A stretch of DNA of 64,000 bases from Gymnothorax reevesii (lineage: Eukaryota > Chordata > Actinopteri > Anguilliformes > Muraenidae): assembly GCA_029721435.1 (NCBI GenBank), contig CM056574.1, forward strand, positions 8,360,501 through 8,424,500. Direction: 5' to 3'. Shown one piece after another: positions 49,661 to 60,564 of this stretch. Under the pieces are notes generated by a model. It worked only from the letters and a program-made list of their open reading frames with translations. It was not told the DNA's origin and did not search any database. The stretch's first letter is position 1; each line of letters begins with the position of its first letter. The position numbers were made by a program, and so were the translations under genes.

Positions 49661-49697
<37 letters not shown>
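49661..49697. repeat. CA microsatellite
   Basis: (CA)n followed by CGCACGCA. Confidence 0.88.
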
Positions 49698-50567
49698 GCA
49701 TACTTGCATAGGTGCAAAGCGGGGGTACCCTGACAAAAGTACCAAACAATGGGGACACCACTTTCCCGAGGGTTCAGAGCTTTGATATTCTAGTAATAAC
49801 TCAGAATAATGATCCATATGCCCATCAGCATCTCAAATTTTTGATATGTGCATTTTTTGAACACCTGAAAATATTGCTTACAAATGGGGACAATCATGTC
49901 TAAGTGCAATTCCAGGACCATTGTGTGTCTGGCACAGGAAGTGCAATGTCGGGACCGGAGTTTTTGTAGTCCAGAAAGTGCAAAGCAGGGACCAGTGTTT
50001 GTAGTCCAAGTAGTGCGAAGCAGGGACCAGAGTGTTTCTTGACCAGGGAGGACAATACAGGGATCAGAATGCATCAGACGCTGGAGTTGCTGTACTATGA
50101 TCGAGGTTGCATCAGTGTTCTCTTAAATGGACAATCTTTCCATTCCTCTCCATCTTTCTTTCATCGCCCTATAAAATGTCACTTGGATCAAGGGAGAGTT
50201 GCAGGCTGATTTTAAAGGTACCAATGGCCAAGTCTGTGAAAAATTAGATGTCATTTTCTTCAATATGTAATGAGTTTGACAGTAAAGACAGCCTTTGCAG
50301 TGTAAGTAAACGAATGGACCAAATAACATTTCCTATTGCTTAAGCTGCAAAAGATTGTGGTTAATATTCAATGTTTCCCATCTCCCAAGGTGGGCTTTGT
50401 GTTTCCTTGAAAAAAAGAGACTAAGGAGCCAACTGCCTCCTTCCTTTTATGAGACTAACAATTTGGATGCACCTTTTTTTGGCTATCAGCCAAAATATTT
50501 CTGGCTCAGGCTGGTTTACAAGAATAGTTCCTTACTCTTCAGAAAATTCTGACACAGCCCAGAACAC
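49698..50567. other. Non-coding, with decayed outliers of the following minisatellite
   Basis: Between 49905 and 50080 there are three to four loosely spaced units such as TCTGGCACAGGAAGTGCAAT with GGGACCGGAG. They resemble the 37-bp unit that starts at 50568 and look like old, diverged relatives of the array. The rest shows no frame or repeat. Confidence 0.55.
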
Positions 50568-51994
50568 AGCTGGCACAGGAAGTGCTATGCTGGGATCAGA
50601 ATGTATCTGGCACAGGAAGTACCATAATGGGATCATAATGGATCTGGCACAGGAAGCACTATACTGGGATCATAATTAATCTGGAAGATCAGCTACACTG
50701 GGTACAGAAAGGATCTGGCACAGTAAGCGCTACACTGGGTACAGAATGGATCTGGCACAGTAAGCGCTACACTGGGTTCAGAATGGATCTGGCACAGTAA
50801 GCGCTACACTGGGTTCAGAATGCATCTGGCACAGTAAGCGCTACACTGGGTTCAGAATGGATCTGGCACAGTAAGCGCTACACTGGGTTCAGAATGCATC
50901 TGGCACAGTAAGCGCTACACTGGGTTCAGAATGGATCTGGCACAGTATGTGCTACACTGAGTTCAGAATGGATCTGGCACAGTAAGCGGTACACTGGGTT
51001 CAGAATGGATCCGGCACAGTAAGCGCTACACTGGGTTCAGAATGGATCCGGCACAGTAAGCGCTACACTGGGTTCAGAATGGATCTGGCACAGTAAGCGC
51101 TACACTGGGTTCAGAATGGATCTGGCACAGTAAGCGCTACACTGGGTTCAGAATGGATCTGGCACAGTAAGCGCTACACTGGGTTCAGAATGCATCTGGC
51201 ACAGTAAGCGCTACACTGGGTTCAGAATGGATCTGGCACAGTAAGCGCTACACTGGGTACAGAATGGATCTGGCACAGTAAGCGCTACACTGGGTTCAGA
51301 ATGGATCTGGCACAGTAAGCGCTACACTGGGTACAGAATGGATCTGGCACAGTAAGCGCTACACTGGGTACAGAATGGATCCGGCACAGTAAGCGCTACA
51401 CTGGGTTCAGAATGGATCTGGCACAGTAAGCGCTACACTAGGTACAGAATGGATCTGGCACAGTAAGCGCCACACTAGGTACAGAATGGATCTGGCACAG
51501 TAAGCGCCACACTGGGTTCAGAATGGATCTGGCACAGGAAGCACTATACTGGGATCATAATTAATCTGGAAGATCAGCTACACTGGGTTCAGAATGGATC
51601 TGGCACAGTAAGCGCTACACTGGGTTCAGAATGGATCTGGCACAGTAAGCGCTACACTGGGTTCAGAATGGATCCGGCACAGTAAGCGCTACACTGGGTT
51701 CAGAATGGATCTGGCACAGTAAGCGCTACACTGGGTTCAGAATGCATCTGGCACAGTAAGCGCTGCACTAGGTACAGAATGGATCTGGCACAGTAAGCGG
51801 TATACTGGGTTCAGCATGGATCTGGCACAGTAAGCGCTACACTGGGTACAGAATGGACCTGACACAGTTAGCGCTTTACTGGGTTCAGAATGGATCTGGC
51901 ACAGTAAGCGCTACACTGGGTACAGAATGGATCTGGCACAGTAAGCGCTATACTGGGTACAGAATGGATCTGGCACAGTAAGCGCTACACTGAG
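50568..51994. repeat. 37-bp minisatellite, about 38 copies
   Basis: The unit is ACAGTAAGCGCTACACTGGG followed by TTCAGAATGGATCTGGC. Common variants are TACAGAATGG, GGATCCGGC and TGCATCTGG. An aberrant segment containing GCACTATACTGGGATCATAA and TTAATCTGGAAGATCAGC occurs twice, starting at 50646 and 51531, exactly 885 bp apart. This shows that a block of about 24 units was duplicated within the array. Confidence 0.96.
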
Positions 51995-52820
51995 CGCTGA
52001 TGGTGAGTTAAGTTTTTCTTCAGTGTAAGTTTTTTCGAACTGGAAATGTAGCAGCGGCAAGCGGTTATCCATTTATACAATAAACTGTCACTTTCCAGTC
52101 ACTTTCTTATCAATAGCATGATTTTTTTTTTTTTCATAGAATATTATAATAAACTTTCGACTCCAGTAAAAAGTGAATGCTGTATCTATGTGCATTTAAC
52201 TTGAATCGCCAATTAACTTAAAACTAGTTTCTAAGATTTTAGTCAGCACCAAAATAAATCCAAATGTTCTGTCATTTTTCTGTCATTTGCCAATATTTAA
52301 TGTTTGCTGTAAATAATTGCAAAATTAAATCATTGCACTTACAAAGTAACTATAACTTCAAATTCATGTGATTTTAGTATTTTGAATGTCATCGCAGACG
52401 TTTCAACCAAGAGATTTTATTCATAGCAGTTGATGAAAATATGACTTTCATCCTCACTTAATAAATAATCCATAGAAAAAGGAAAACAGTAAAGTTATTT
52501 TTGAGCAGAAACAAATTGAAGACAGCACTCGTCATCACTTACTCTTAACTAGGCCCACAAAAGCGTATAATCAGTGACACACTTTGAGAGCAAAACATGT
52601 TCGTTACATTTGACTGGCATCTTTAAAAATTCAGATTATTCAACTCCTGCTCGTGATCAGATCTTGAATTTTACGGACCAGACAAGACCAGTCAAAATGT
52701 GTGCAATGCAACTGGCACAGAAGTGTCAAACTGGGATCAGAATTTATTCGATCCCCAGTGTGGGCCACTCACAGTCTGAGGGGAACACCCAAAGCCTCTC
52801 AAACAAACTCTTAATCAGCC
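51995..52820. other. No gene recognised
   Basis: AT-rich non-coding sequence. Confidence 0.5.
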
Positions 52821-53217
52821 TTCAGACCAAAGATTTCCCTTGCAATGACTGGTAACTTGCAACTACGCGCATCCACTAAATGGCCTTGCAACGTCTACAG
52901 TTCACACCGAGGCACGGAGCTGAGGCTGGCTCTTGCGACATCACGTAAATCGCTGTCATTTCTACAGCAACAGGCATAGACATTCGTGTACGGCCCACGT
53001 GGGTACCCAGCTGTACAAAATAAAAACAAAGGACGAGCTTGCTACTGATTGATTTCAAGGTTCGAGTGGTCTGCAACGCACTGCCTGCCATTGAGCAGGT
53101 TAAATCCCTTGCAACTGCTGATTTGAGCCGATATGCAACGGAGTCATTCAGACCACTGGAATTTTTCCCTGCAATGTGCTAAAACCCTTTTGTTGCGTCT
53201 GGAATCTTTGGTCTGAA
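52821..53217. mobile_element. Short inverted-repeat DNA element (MITE-like), 397 bp
   Basis: The left end, TTCAGACCAAAGATTTCC (52821), is matched by the reverse complement of the right end, GGAATCTTTGGTCTGAA (ending 53217), giving about 16-17 bp of terminal inverted repeat. The interior is GC-richer than its flanks. A 71-codon minus-strand frame inside it is probably incidental. Size, terminal symmetry and lack of transposase fit a non-autonomous DNA transposon. The superfamily is undetermined. Confidence 0.65.
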
Positions 53218-55496
53218 CTGGCCTTTAGGACTTAAATATATAATTTTACAGTGTTTGCAGATTTCCAAAGACGACTACTTTTTGGAACATCCTTATAAAC
53301 TCAAACCACGTTGTTATTATTAGTGATGGAAAATATACTTGAAATAAATTTAAGTTCACATGTAATGTAAAAGGCATGAGAAACATTTTGGCACAATGAT
53401 TTCCATTTTAAAAAGTTTTATAAATGCCACGATTATGCTGAAAGATATTCACGGTACAGCCAAGGCAAAATTTGAAATATACTTTTGAACTACACATCCG
53501 AAAAAGCCTTTCCATGTAAAAGTGCTCATTACTTTGGATGTGGTAGAATGAAGTGTAGAAAAAGGAGATATTTCATGGCTCACTGTGTCTGAAGTCTTTG
53601 TATATGCTCAGAAATGGTAGAGACGCAGTTATAACATTTCCACATGTTAAAATTTATTGATCAACAATACATCTGCTATGAAGCATATTGGACTGCTGGA
53701 GAAATAAACCAATTTTTACGCCTGATTAAAGGCAACAGAAAATCTGAAGTTTGTTTCGATTTAAAGATCATTGAATATAAATCTGCAGTAAGAATGCAAT
53801 AAATTGTCAGATCATTTATTTATTTTTATTTTTTTTTTAAAAGAAATATTTCAACTGATTTTTCTCATAAAATTGTACTTATGTGCAACAATCTCAATCT
53901 CAATTATCATTTCCGAACTTAAAGTAGCCACAACAAATGCATATTTTTAAAGCCACACCCGAGTGGGGGTAAGAGGACAATCTGCCTCGCATTAAAAAAA
54001 CAATAAAAAAAATAAAAAACTACGGGAGACATTCACGCCAACACAATGGTGCAAACAAGTCATTCTGAGCAACTGTAAACTTCCCCATTTAGGTCAGGGA
54101 TTAGGTTTTTCATTCACACAAAAGGCCCAAGAAAGGTCCACGCAGATAGAAGTTTGGCACAAATTATAACACAAGACCATCAGGTAAGACATCATGTTAC
54201 TTTTACTACACATGGGAAACCCAAGCGCTCCCCACCTGACACCCTCAGATTCAGCAGTTTTTTTCCTGTAATATTTACAATATAATGAATCCCTGCCAAA
54301 TTTTACTTTCAATATTTTATAGTTTCCGGGCTCTTGAAGAGCATGGGGGTAGATGCCTCTAATTTGTATCATTTTTCTGGGGCATTTTTGAGCCATCATA
54401 ACTTTGGATCAGTTCAAGGTAGCCAACTGAAATTTTCAGAGGTTAAAAACAAATTTTCCTCAATTCAATTTGTTCTGTAACCAAATTTAAGCACGACTAT
54501 CAGAGCAAATATGGATGTCTCAACAATATAACTGCATCACTTTAATCACTGTAATGTACATTATTAAAAACAAGCATTGCTGGAATGGTCATGAGTTTTC
54601 TGATAGTTTATGAGAGAAATCTTTTTAAAATGCATTTATGTAAAACCTTTAGGGGTCATATCACCATGTGGGAGAGGTTGATGAGCAAAATAGGTTTCAT
54701 CATTTTAAAGATCTCATTTTTACCCCTATTTTGATATCTAGCTCATCTTCTAGTTGTAATTCTTTCAATGTCAAAAAAAATGATCAAAGATGGGCTTCTT
54801 CTCCACAACTGTGATGTGTAAAATGTAGAATTCTGTTAAACTGTCTGCATGGAGCAAAAAAAGGTCAAGTGCAGTTCTAAAGTAAATGTAGTTAACACTT
54901 TAGTGCTCCAAGCAGTTGAAATATGAATCCTTTAAGTCTGGTTTTACTTTCAAGATCACCCAATATCAGCTCAGCATATCTAGACATGATGTGATGAACT
55001 AAAAATGGTTTTCCCATTTGGTCATTGTTGAACCAGAGAATTTCTGATGACCAGTTGAGAAAACCCTCAGCACTTTATGTATATGTAAGTTCATGTATTC
55101 CTGTAGCTCATATCAGTCCGCCATGGCTGAAATTGAATTTTCAGGAGTAAACATCAGATCTGTGAGAAAGCATAATGGCTCTAGACAAAATCTCTAGTCT
55201 AACAATGACCTAATGGGAAAACCATCATTAGTTCATCATATCATGACTAGATATGCCAAGCAGGGGTGGCGCGTCAGCTGTAGCAAAGGGACACTCAAAC
55301 CTCACCCTTCAGCGCCTAATGGCCAAATCCTGTCGCAATTAATTTTTCTTAATTGGCAAGTTGTTCAGACTAATTAGTAGAATGACAAATTTATTTTTGA
55401 CAGCATTGCTACAGATTGCTCTGCAAAATTATGAGGCGTTTCTTTCACAAATTAATAAGGACGTAAAATATCAGCATGTCTTTATAAATTCCACTA
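53218..55496. other. No gene recognised
   Basis: AT-rich, with poly-A and poly-T runs near 53830 and 53990-54020. No frame over about 100 codons and no family resemblance. Confidence 0.5.
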
Positions 55497-55622
55497 TGTG
55501 CCACACAGCAAAATGTTCAGTGTTAAATCAACACGATCTATTGCGATCCACACTTTTATGCATGGATCCAAATAGACACTTTGAGTGTTGATTTAACGCT
55601 GAAAATTTTGCTGCATGGCACA
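55497..55622. mobile_element. Foldback / MITE-like element, 126 bp
   Basis: The left arm (55497-55534) reads TGTGCCACACAGCAAAATGT and on through TTAAATCAACAC. The right arm (55585-55622) is its inverted copy with 34 of 38 bases matching. A 50-bp loop, itself containing GGATC/GATCC palindromic pieces, separates the arms. No clear target duplication was found. It could be a small non-autonomous DNA transposon or simply a hairpin. Confidence 0.7.
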
Positions 55623-56676
55623 GACCTGCGCAAACCAGCCCGCAAGGCTCATTAAGCAGCAAGCTGTGCAAGGTGGCAAACAATGCCTTCTGCATTTAGC
55701 AATTAAGTAGAAAAAGAACGGATTCTCGTGGCTTATAGCTAAATAAGCCTCGCAAACCAATCCACACCGCCCCAGGACCATCTTGAGCACAGAATGTTCC
55801 AACCCAGAAGTAAGGAAAAAGCGCAAAAAGTCTGAATGGGTGAGAGTTGACAGGTACGTATGCATCATTAATGAAAACTGGCCACACCTGATGATGTGAG
55901 TTTTCGGAGTTTCTGCAATGGTAATTCAAAAGAAAACAGGGCGAGAATTATTGGTGCTCGTTTTAACTTAACAAGGAGGACTGGCAAAACCGGATAGCCT
56001 TTACGATTTTTGGGAGCTAAAGAAAAGTCAGTTTTATGAAATGACTGAAAACAGGTCATGAACAAACATTTTTAAGGGATGGTTTTGAACTTTTATTGCT
56101 GGTTCACCAACCATCGCTAATGCTGAGCAGATATCAGCTGATCTGGAAAGTAAACCAGACTCACGTGATTCATATTTCGACTGCCTGCAGCACATAGGTG
56201 TTGTGTACATGCACTTAAAATGCACTTAACCTTTTTGTGCTTTAAGAAATCAATTTGATCATAACTCAAAAAATATTCAGGGAATGAAGTCAAATTTGGC
56301 AGGGATCCATTAAATATATTTTAGATATTATAGGGAAAAAATTTGCAGAATCAGAGGGGTTCAGGTGGAAACTTTTTTCTAAATTTTTTGATTTTATATG
56401 GAATGATCCAGGTTTGTTTGGACATTTTGTATCTTGCTAAATCAATGAGTTGACTGACTATGTTTTTGTTCAAAATAAAGAGCAACAATTGTTTTCCGTA
56501 ACAAATTTGCAGTTTTCAGCTCTTACATGGAATTAATTAACAAAAACCAAGAAAATTAAAAACTTTTTGCTTAACATTTTTCAAACTTAACATTTCTGCC
56601 ACAGTTTTGTTGCCTGCACAATATTCTTGCAATTTCCCCCTGCCAAAAAAAAAAAAAAAAAGTTCTGAGAAGCAAA
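55623..56676. other. Non-coding; 3' flank of the recombinase-like gene
   Basis: Frames are short. Immediately downstream of the recombinase stop codon (minus strand) there is a poly-T run on the minus strand (poly-A at 56645-56661). A minus-strand AATAAA can be read at 56097-56092, about 580 bp past the stop, as a possible polyadenylation signal. Confidence 0.45.
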
Positions 56677-56897
56677 CTATAAAGAAGTCTTCCTTTTCAG
56701 AGTGGTGATTCGATTCTTTATATAAAACTTTATACCAGTCCAGGTCCTACCCTGCAGTGCATGGGGTTCAGCTTGAAGGCACTGGATACAGTCACTCTTA
56801 CCGGGTACCTTGCAAATACGGATGAAATTTTTAAGGTGCCTCTCAACAGCTGCAACTTCTTCAGGTTCCCATTTCCTCTTCGGCTGTCGGGAACATC
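56677..56897 (-). CDS. Recombinase-like gene, terminal exon (Myb/SANT-like domain)
   Basis: The acceptor is a T-rich tract ending TTTTTAATAG just before 56897. The exon opens with two bases completing a codon, in phase with the donor at 60076. It encodes about 72 residues with the pattern PKRKWEPEEVAAVERHL, then CKVPGKSDCIQCLQAEP, then LQGRTWTGIKFYIKNRI, and a basic end LKRKTSL before TAG at 56679-56677. Three spaced aromatic/bulky positions and basic helices resemble a Myb/SANT or trihelix DNA-binding fold. The paired cysteines (CIQC) recur in relatives I remember. A DNA-binding role is inferred. The frame is too short to stand out alone; splice phase and stop position support it. Confidence 0.7.
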
Positions 56898-58153
56898 CTA
56901 TTAAAAACAGAAACTCTCAGAAATACAACCTTGGTTCCACAATAATTGGGGCAGTTTATAAAATCCAAGTGAAAAGGAAGTCAATTTAGAAATATTCTTA
57001 TCAAAATTAAATGGAAAATGCACAAAATGGTTAGTTTCAGCTTTTCTACTGTAGTAAATACTCGCATATTCTTAAATTCTATGCCTGTAACACGTTCCAA
57101 AACAGAGGGCAGGAGAGGAGAAAGACAGAAAAAAGCTGTAGTTTTGAAAGAAAAATATGGGCGAAACATTTCATCGATAAACAGCTGAATTGTTTGCAAA
57201 TGATTCGATAGGAATTGCCAAGCGTTTACGTAAGTGACGTCACGTCCCAGACAAGGGCACTGTCTGGCTGGCGAGAAGAACCTAATCAAGCATGATGGAC
57301 TCCAACAAAGTGAACTTAACATCGTGAAAAAAGCTTTGCAATAGTCTAATTATGTTCTTAATTTCCCAACTGAATCTCGCAACTCGTACAAGAGAAAACT
57401 GAGGTACAGTTAAGGGACTTTTATGATGCCAGACCCTTATTTATAGCGGAAAGGAGATAGGAGGTAGAAGATCCGACTATGGCCCCAGGTTATGTTCACC
57501 AACATCTACTTTTATTTCATTGACACCCCCCCACAGTTAACTCAAGAGTCACTGCGTGCTTTTAAACGCATGCGAGTATGCGTAGAGTGGTCACATTTTT
57601 CCCAATTGACGCAGATTTGTGCATGCATGTGATACTGCAGAAGCGTACATTTTCATAACCAGATGTACACTTGAAGTTTTAACACACCCTAATATTTTGC
57701 TTGGTATCCAAACAATTACTGTCATCATTAAAACTTCAAATCTGTGGTCGAGTCATCACTAGAGCGCATGGTCTTAAATTTACTCCTAAGTTTTCGGAGA
57801 TGATGGTGTCCCTTACACCGCCAACATTATCAAACCTCACCAGCTATCAAGGACAATTAGCACTACTGCTACCCAGCTGAGATCAGTCTTGTCCCTGCAT
57901 GACTCTCTGAAACCTTCCACTGGTTCTGTCATCATGGTAAGACGAGATATCATTTGTTTTCGGTACATGTAAAAGGCAGCCTTTGTTGTCTGAAACTAAA
58001 TGCTTCACATGGTACCAGATAAATTGGTTTGGATTAGGGGCTAGGTTTTGGCTGAAGTTTAATATTTTTATTCAATTTTAACGTTGTAATAGAGCGCTAC
58101 TGAAACAACACAATACACAATAATCATATATGCCCAATTGCGTCTCATAAGTA

Positions 58154-59178
58154 CAGGTGCATCTCAAAAAATTTGAACATCACAAAAAAAGTTCATTTTT
58201 TCTGCAATTTAATTTAAAAAGTGAAACTACTCAAAGTGAAATATTTCAAGCCTTTTTTGTTTTACATTTTAATGATCACAGCTTACAGTTCATGAAAATA
58301 AAAAATCCAGCAAATCTCAAATCTCAAAATATTAGAATATTACAAACAACCAATTGAAAAAAGGGATTTATAATACAGAAATGTCAACCTTCTGATAAAT
58401 TCTTTAGTTTATACCCTCAATACTTGGTCGGGGCACCTCATGAATGAATGACTGCATCAATACTTGGTGTGGCATGGAGGTGATCAGTCTGTGGCACTGC
58501 TGAGGTGTTATGGAAGCCCAGGGCGCTTTGATAGCGGCCCTTAGTTGCAGAATTGTTGTCTATTACCATAAGAAATAGCCCTCACAAAGAGCCCTTGAAT
58601 ATATGCGGATATCATCTGTGCATAACTCCATTAGCAGATGATTCTACCATCTGAGTCAAAAGTCCAGAACAGATTTCTCTGCAAATCAAGAAGATATTGT
58701 AGTTTTCTCAAGCTTTTGGTGACATATATGACCATCCTCTGATAGATTTGTATGACATCCAAGATAAAAGGAAATGAATTCCCAGATAGCAAAATCATTT
58801 TGGCTCGATTTTGGCCCATAAGTGGCTGGCTGTTAGGTCAAGCTTGCTTTGGGAGGATGTACGGCCCCTAAGTGGCCCAAGTTTGAAATGCTAAAATCTT
58901 AACAAAAGTAGTAAACAAAAATATTTTTCAGAAGGTTGACATTTCTGTATTAAAAACCCTTTTATCAATTAATTGGTTGTAATATTCAAATGTTTTGGGA
59001 TGCTGTTTTTTTTATATTCATGAACTGTAAGCTGTAATCACAAAAATTGAAATAAACGCTTGAAATATTTAACTGTATGCGTAATTAATGTATTATATAT
59101 ATATATGTTTCACTTTTTGAATTGTATTACAGAAAAAAAAACTTCCTCATGATATTCTAATTTTTTGAGAAGCACCTG
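58154..59178 (-). mobile_element. Tc1/mariner-like transposon with about 250-bp inverted repeats
   Basis: Starts CAGGTGCATCTCAAAAAATT (58154) and ends with its inverse, TTTTTTGAGAAGCACCTG (59178), flanked on both sides by TA, the target duplication of Tc1/mariner elements. The symmetry continues inward for about 250 bp on each side: for example, CAGAAATGTCAACCTTCTG at 58376 is mirrored by CAGAAGGTTGACATTTCTG at 58930. Between the arms (about 58400-58925) is a broken remnant that on the minus strand resembles the end of a transposase (near CAGTGCCACAGACTGATC). The element lies inside the last intron of the recombinase-like gene. It is non-autonomous. Confidence 0.8.
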
Positions 59179-59572
59179 TACATGTGCATGAAAACAAGTT
59201 CCCCATCGGTTTTAAAGCTGCGTAATAGTATCACAAAAATTATCATCAAAACTTTAATATCTAACAAAAAGAAAATTGTATTAGATGAAATTTTCAAACC
59301 TGAAAAGAAAATCGGCTCAATCTGCACAATCTGCATTTAGATTTGGGGTCAAATGTTTACAGTTGATTGCTAGAAGCCACTTCGTGTGGCGATCTCCTTC
59401 TTTTGGAACTCTGAGAAATGCCAGACCAGATCAAGTCTTAAACCGACTGGTGCATCCAAAACATCAAAGGATACACCATTTTTCAATTACTGGCCATATA
59501 AATACTGTGATTGTCAATAAACAACGCAAAAACTCATTCTACATAAGCTAAAGCGTGCGTTTCTCCTTTTAC

Positions 59573-59846
59573 GGGTTACGGGTGGTAACTGTTTCAAGTC
59601 ACTCGTCCATGACACTGCTTTCCCATTGAGATTGCGAACGGAGCTGTCCCCAGCTTTCACCCGACGCCTTCTCCTCTCCGAGTCTTGGTGGTCACACTCC
59701 TCCAAAACCGGGTAAACTTCTGCAGCTTTCTCTGCAAAACTCTTTAACTCTCGTCGTCGCTTTCTAGTGCAAGGCACACCACTTTCAACTAGATATTTCT
59801 TCAGTTGTGAAACAGTCATATTGCAGAATCTTTTACGATCATCCAT
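59573..59846 (-). CDS. SAP-like DNA-binding domain, first exon of an unknown gene
   Basis: ATG at 59846-59844 opens a frame beginning MDDRKRFCNMTVSQLKKYL. It then runs VESGVPCTRKRRRELKSFAE and KAAEVYPVLEECD, followed by a basic ERRRRRVK stretch, and ends at SWTSDLKQLPPVT. Residues about 10-45 have the helix-loop-helix pattern of a SAP domain (TVSQLKKYL...G....RKR.ELKSFAEKA), which binds AT-rich DNA. A good donor, GTAAAAGG, follows at 59572, leaving phase 1, so the protein should continue, but I found no convincing next exon before 56.0 kb. Such N-termini occur in fish proteins that also carry SWIM and YqaJ-type nuclease domains; that continuation is remembered, not seen. The exon lies on the same strand within the last intron of the recombinase-like gene. 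Confidence 0.55.
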
Positions 59847-59950
59847 GAGCTGCTAGCGTTACAGTGTAGTGACCGGATATGTTTATGTCTGCAAAAAAGC
59901 CAGGAAGTTGACGACGCACTGTATTATGGGGCGACATTTGCGGTACCCTC
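59847..59950 (-). promoter_or_regulatory. Possible TATA-less promoter of the SAP-like gene
   Basis: Upstream of the ATG the minus strand reads CCCATAATACAGTGCG, CTTCCTGG and TATCCGGTCACTACA, a locally CpG-containing stretch in AT-rich surroundings with ETS-like TTCC/CCGG steps. There is no TATA box. This is suggestive only. Confidence 0.22.
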
Positions 59951-60075
59951 TATTGACAATAGTCTCTTTTGTTTAAATGAATATCAAAGAACAAATTTGT
60001 TTCAAAATCAAAAAAACCTTTGTATGATTCCAATCCATTGAATGATTCAGTATGTGTACATGATTTTTAGAGTAC

Positions 60076-60237
60076 CTTGTCTTTGGTGCACTTCAGTCTC
60101 TGCTTCAGAGCATTCTCCAATGGACGGTGCAGAAGTGGATGTGCTGGAGTTTGGACGACTCGAAGAATCAGTCAAGTTAGCTGACAGCGGGGCCTCAGAA
60201 TCAGGGTCAGACTCATCTCCACTTGAGGTCAAGTCAT
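60076..60237 (-). CDS. Recombinase-like gene, third exon (acidic linker)
   Basis: Acceptor GACTCTGCAG directly before 60237; donor CAAGGTACT after 60076. The 54-residue product is acidic and serine-rich (DDLTSSGDESDPDSEAPLS, then SSSRPNSSTSTSAPS and GECSEAETEVHQRQG). It links the recombinase core to the C-terminal domain. The start was chosen because the single base left by the donor at 60565 plus AT at 60237 makes an aspartate codon and keeps the frame. The alternative acceptor near 60327 (TTTTTTCAG) would put the downstream sequence out of frame. The stretch resembles the acidic EGFSDVSNY/DSGSSENSD region of the main exon in composition. Confidence 0.68.
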
Positions 60238-60564
60238 CTGCAGAGTCAAGTTTTTCTAATAATTGAAAAACAAATTTGGAGAACTCTGAGAGGGAGCCAA
60301 TAAAAGCAGGAAAGTCCCAGGCAAGCTGAAAAAAACTTTGAACAGCAATTGTTTTAAAATAACGCAAAACTGATCTAAACATAAAATTATCAGCAAGTGA
60401 ATCACAATTCTACATACAGAAGCTACCCGTATACACCTCTGATTAAAAATGACCTGTAGAAACTATTCCTAGCTGGATCAAGACATGAATTTAATGAAAA
60501 ACTATAAATTAACTGCATGATAAACTATTAATCTCAAGTTAACATTTATACCAAACACTCCTAC

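Noticed and set aside
57780..57960. Possible plus-strand exon ending at a GTAAGA donor, and an antisense frame over it
   Set aside because: The frame is limited by stops, has no acceptor I trust and no recognisable domain; it lies in an intron of the minus-strand gene.
60238..60327. Longer third exon of the recombinase gene using the acceptor near 60327
   Set aside because: It puts the joined frame out of register with the main exon; the acceptor at 60238 keeps phase 1.
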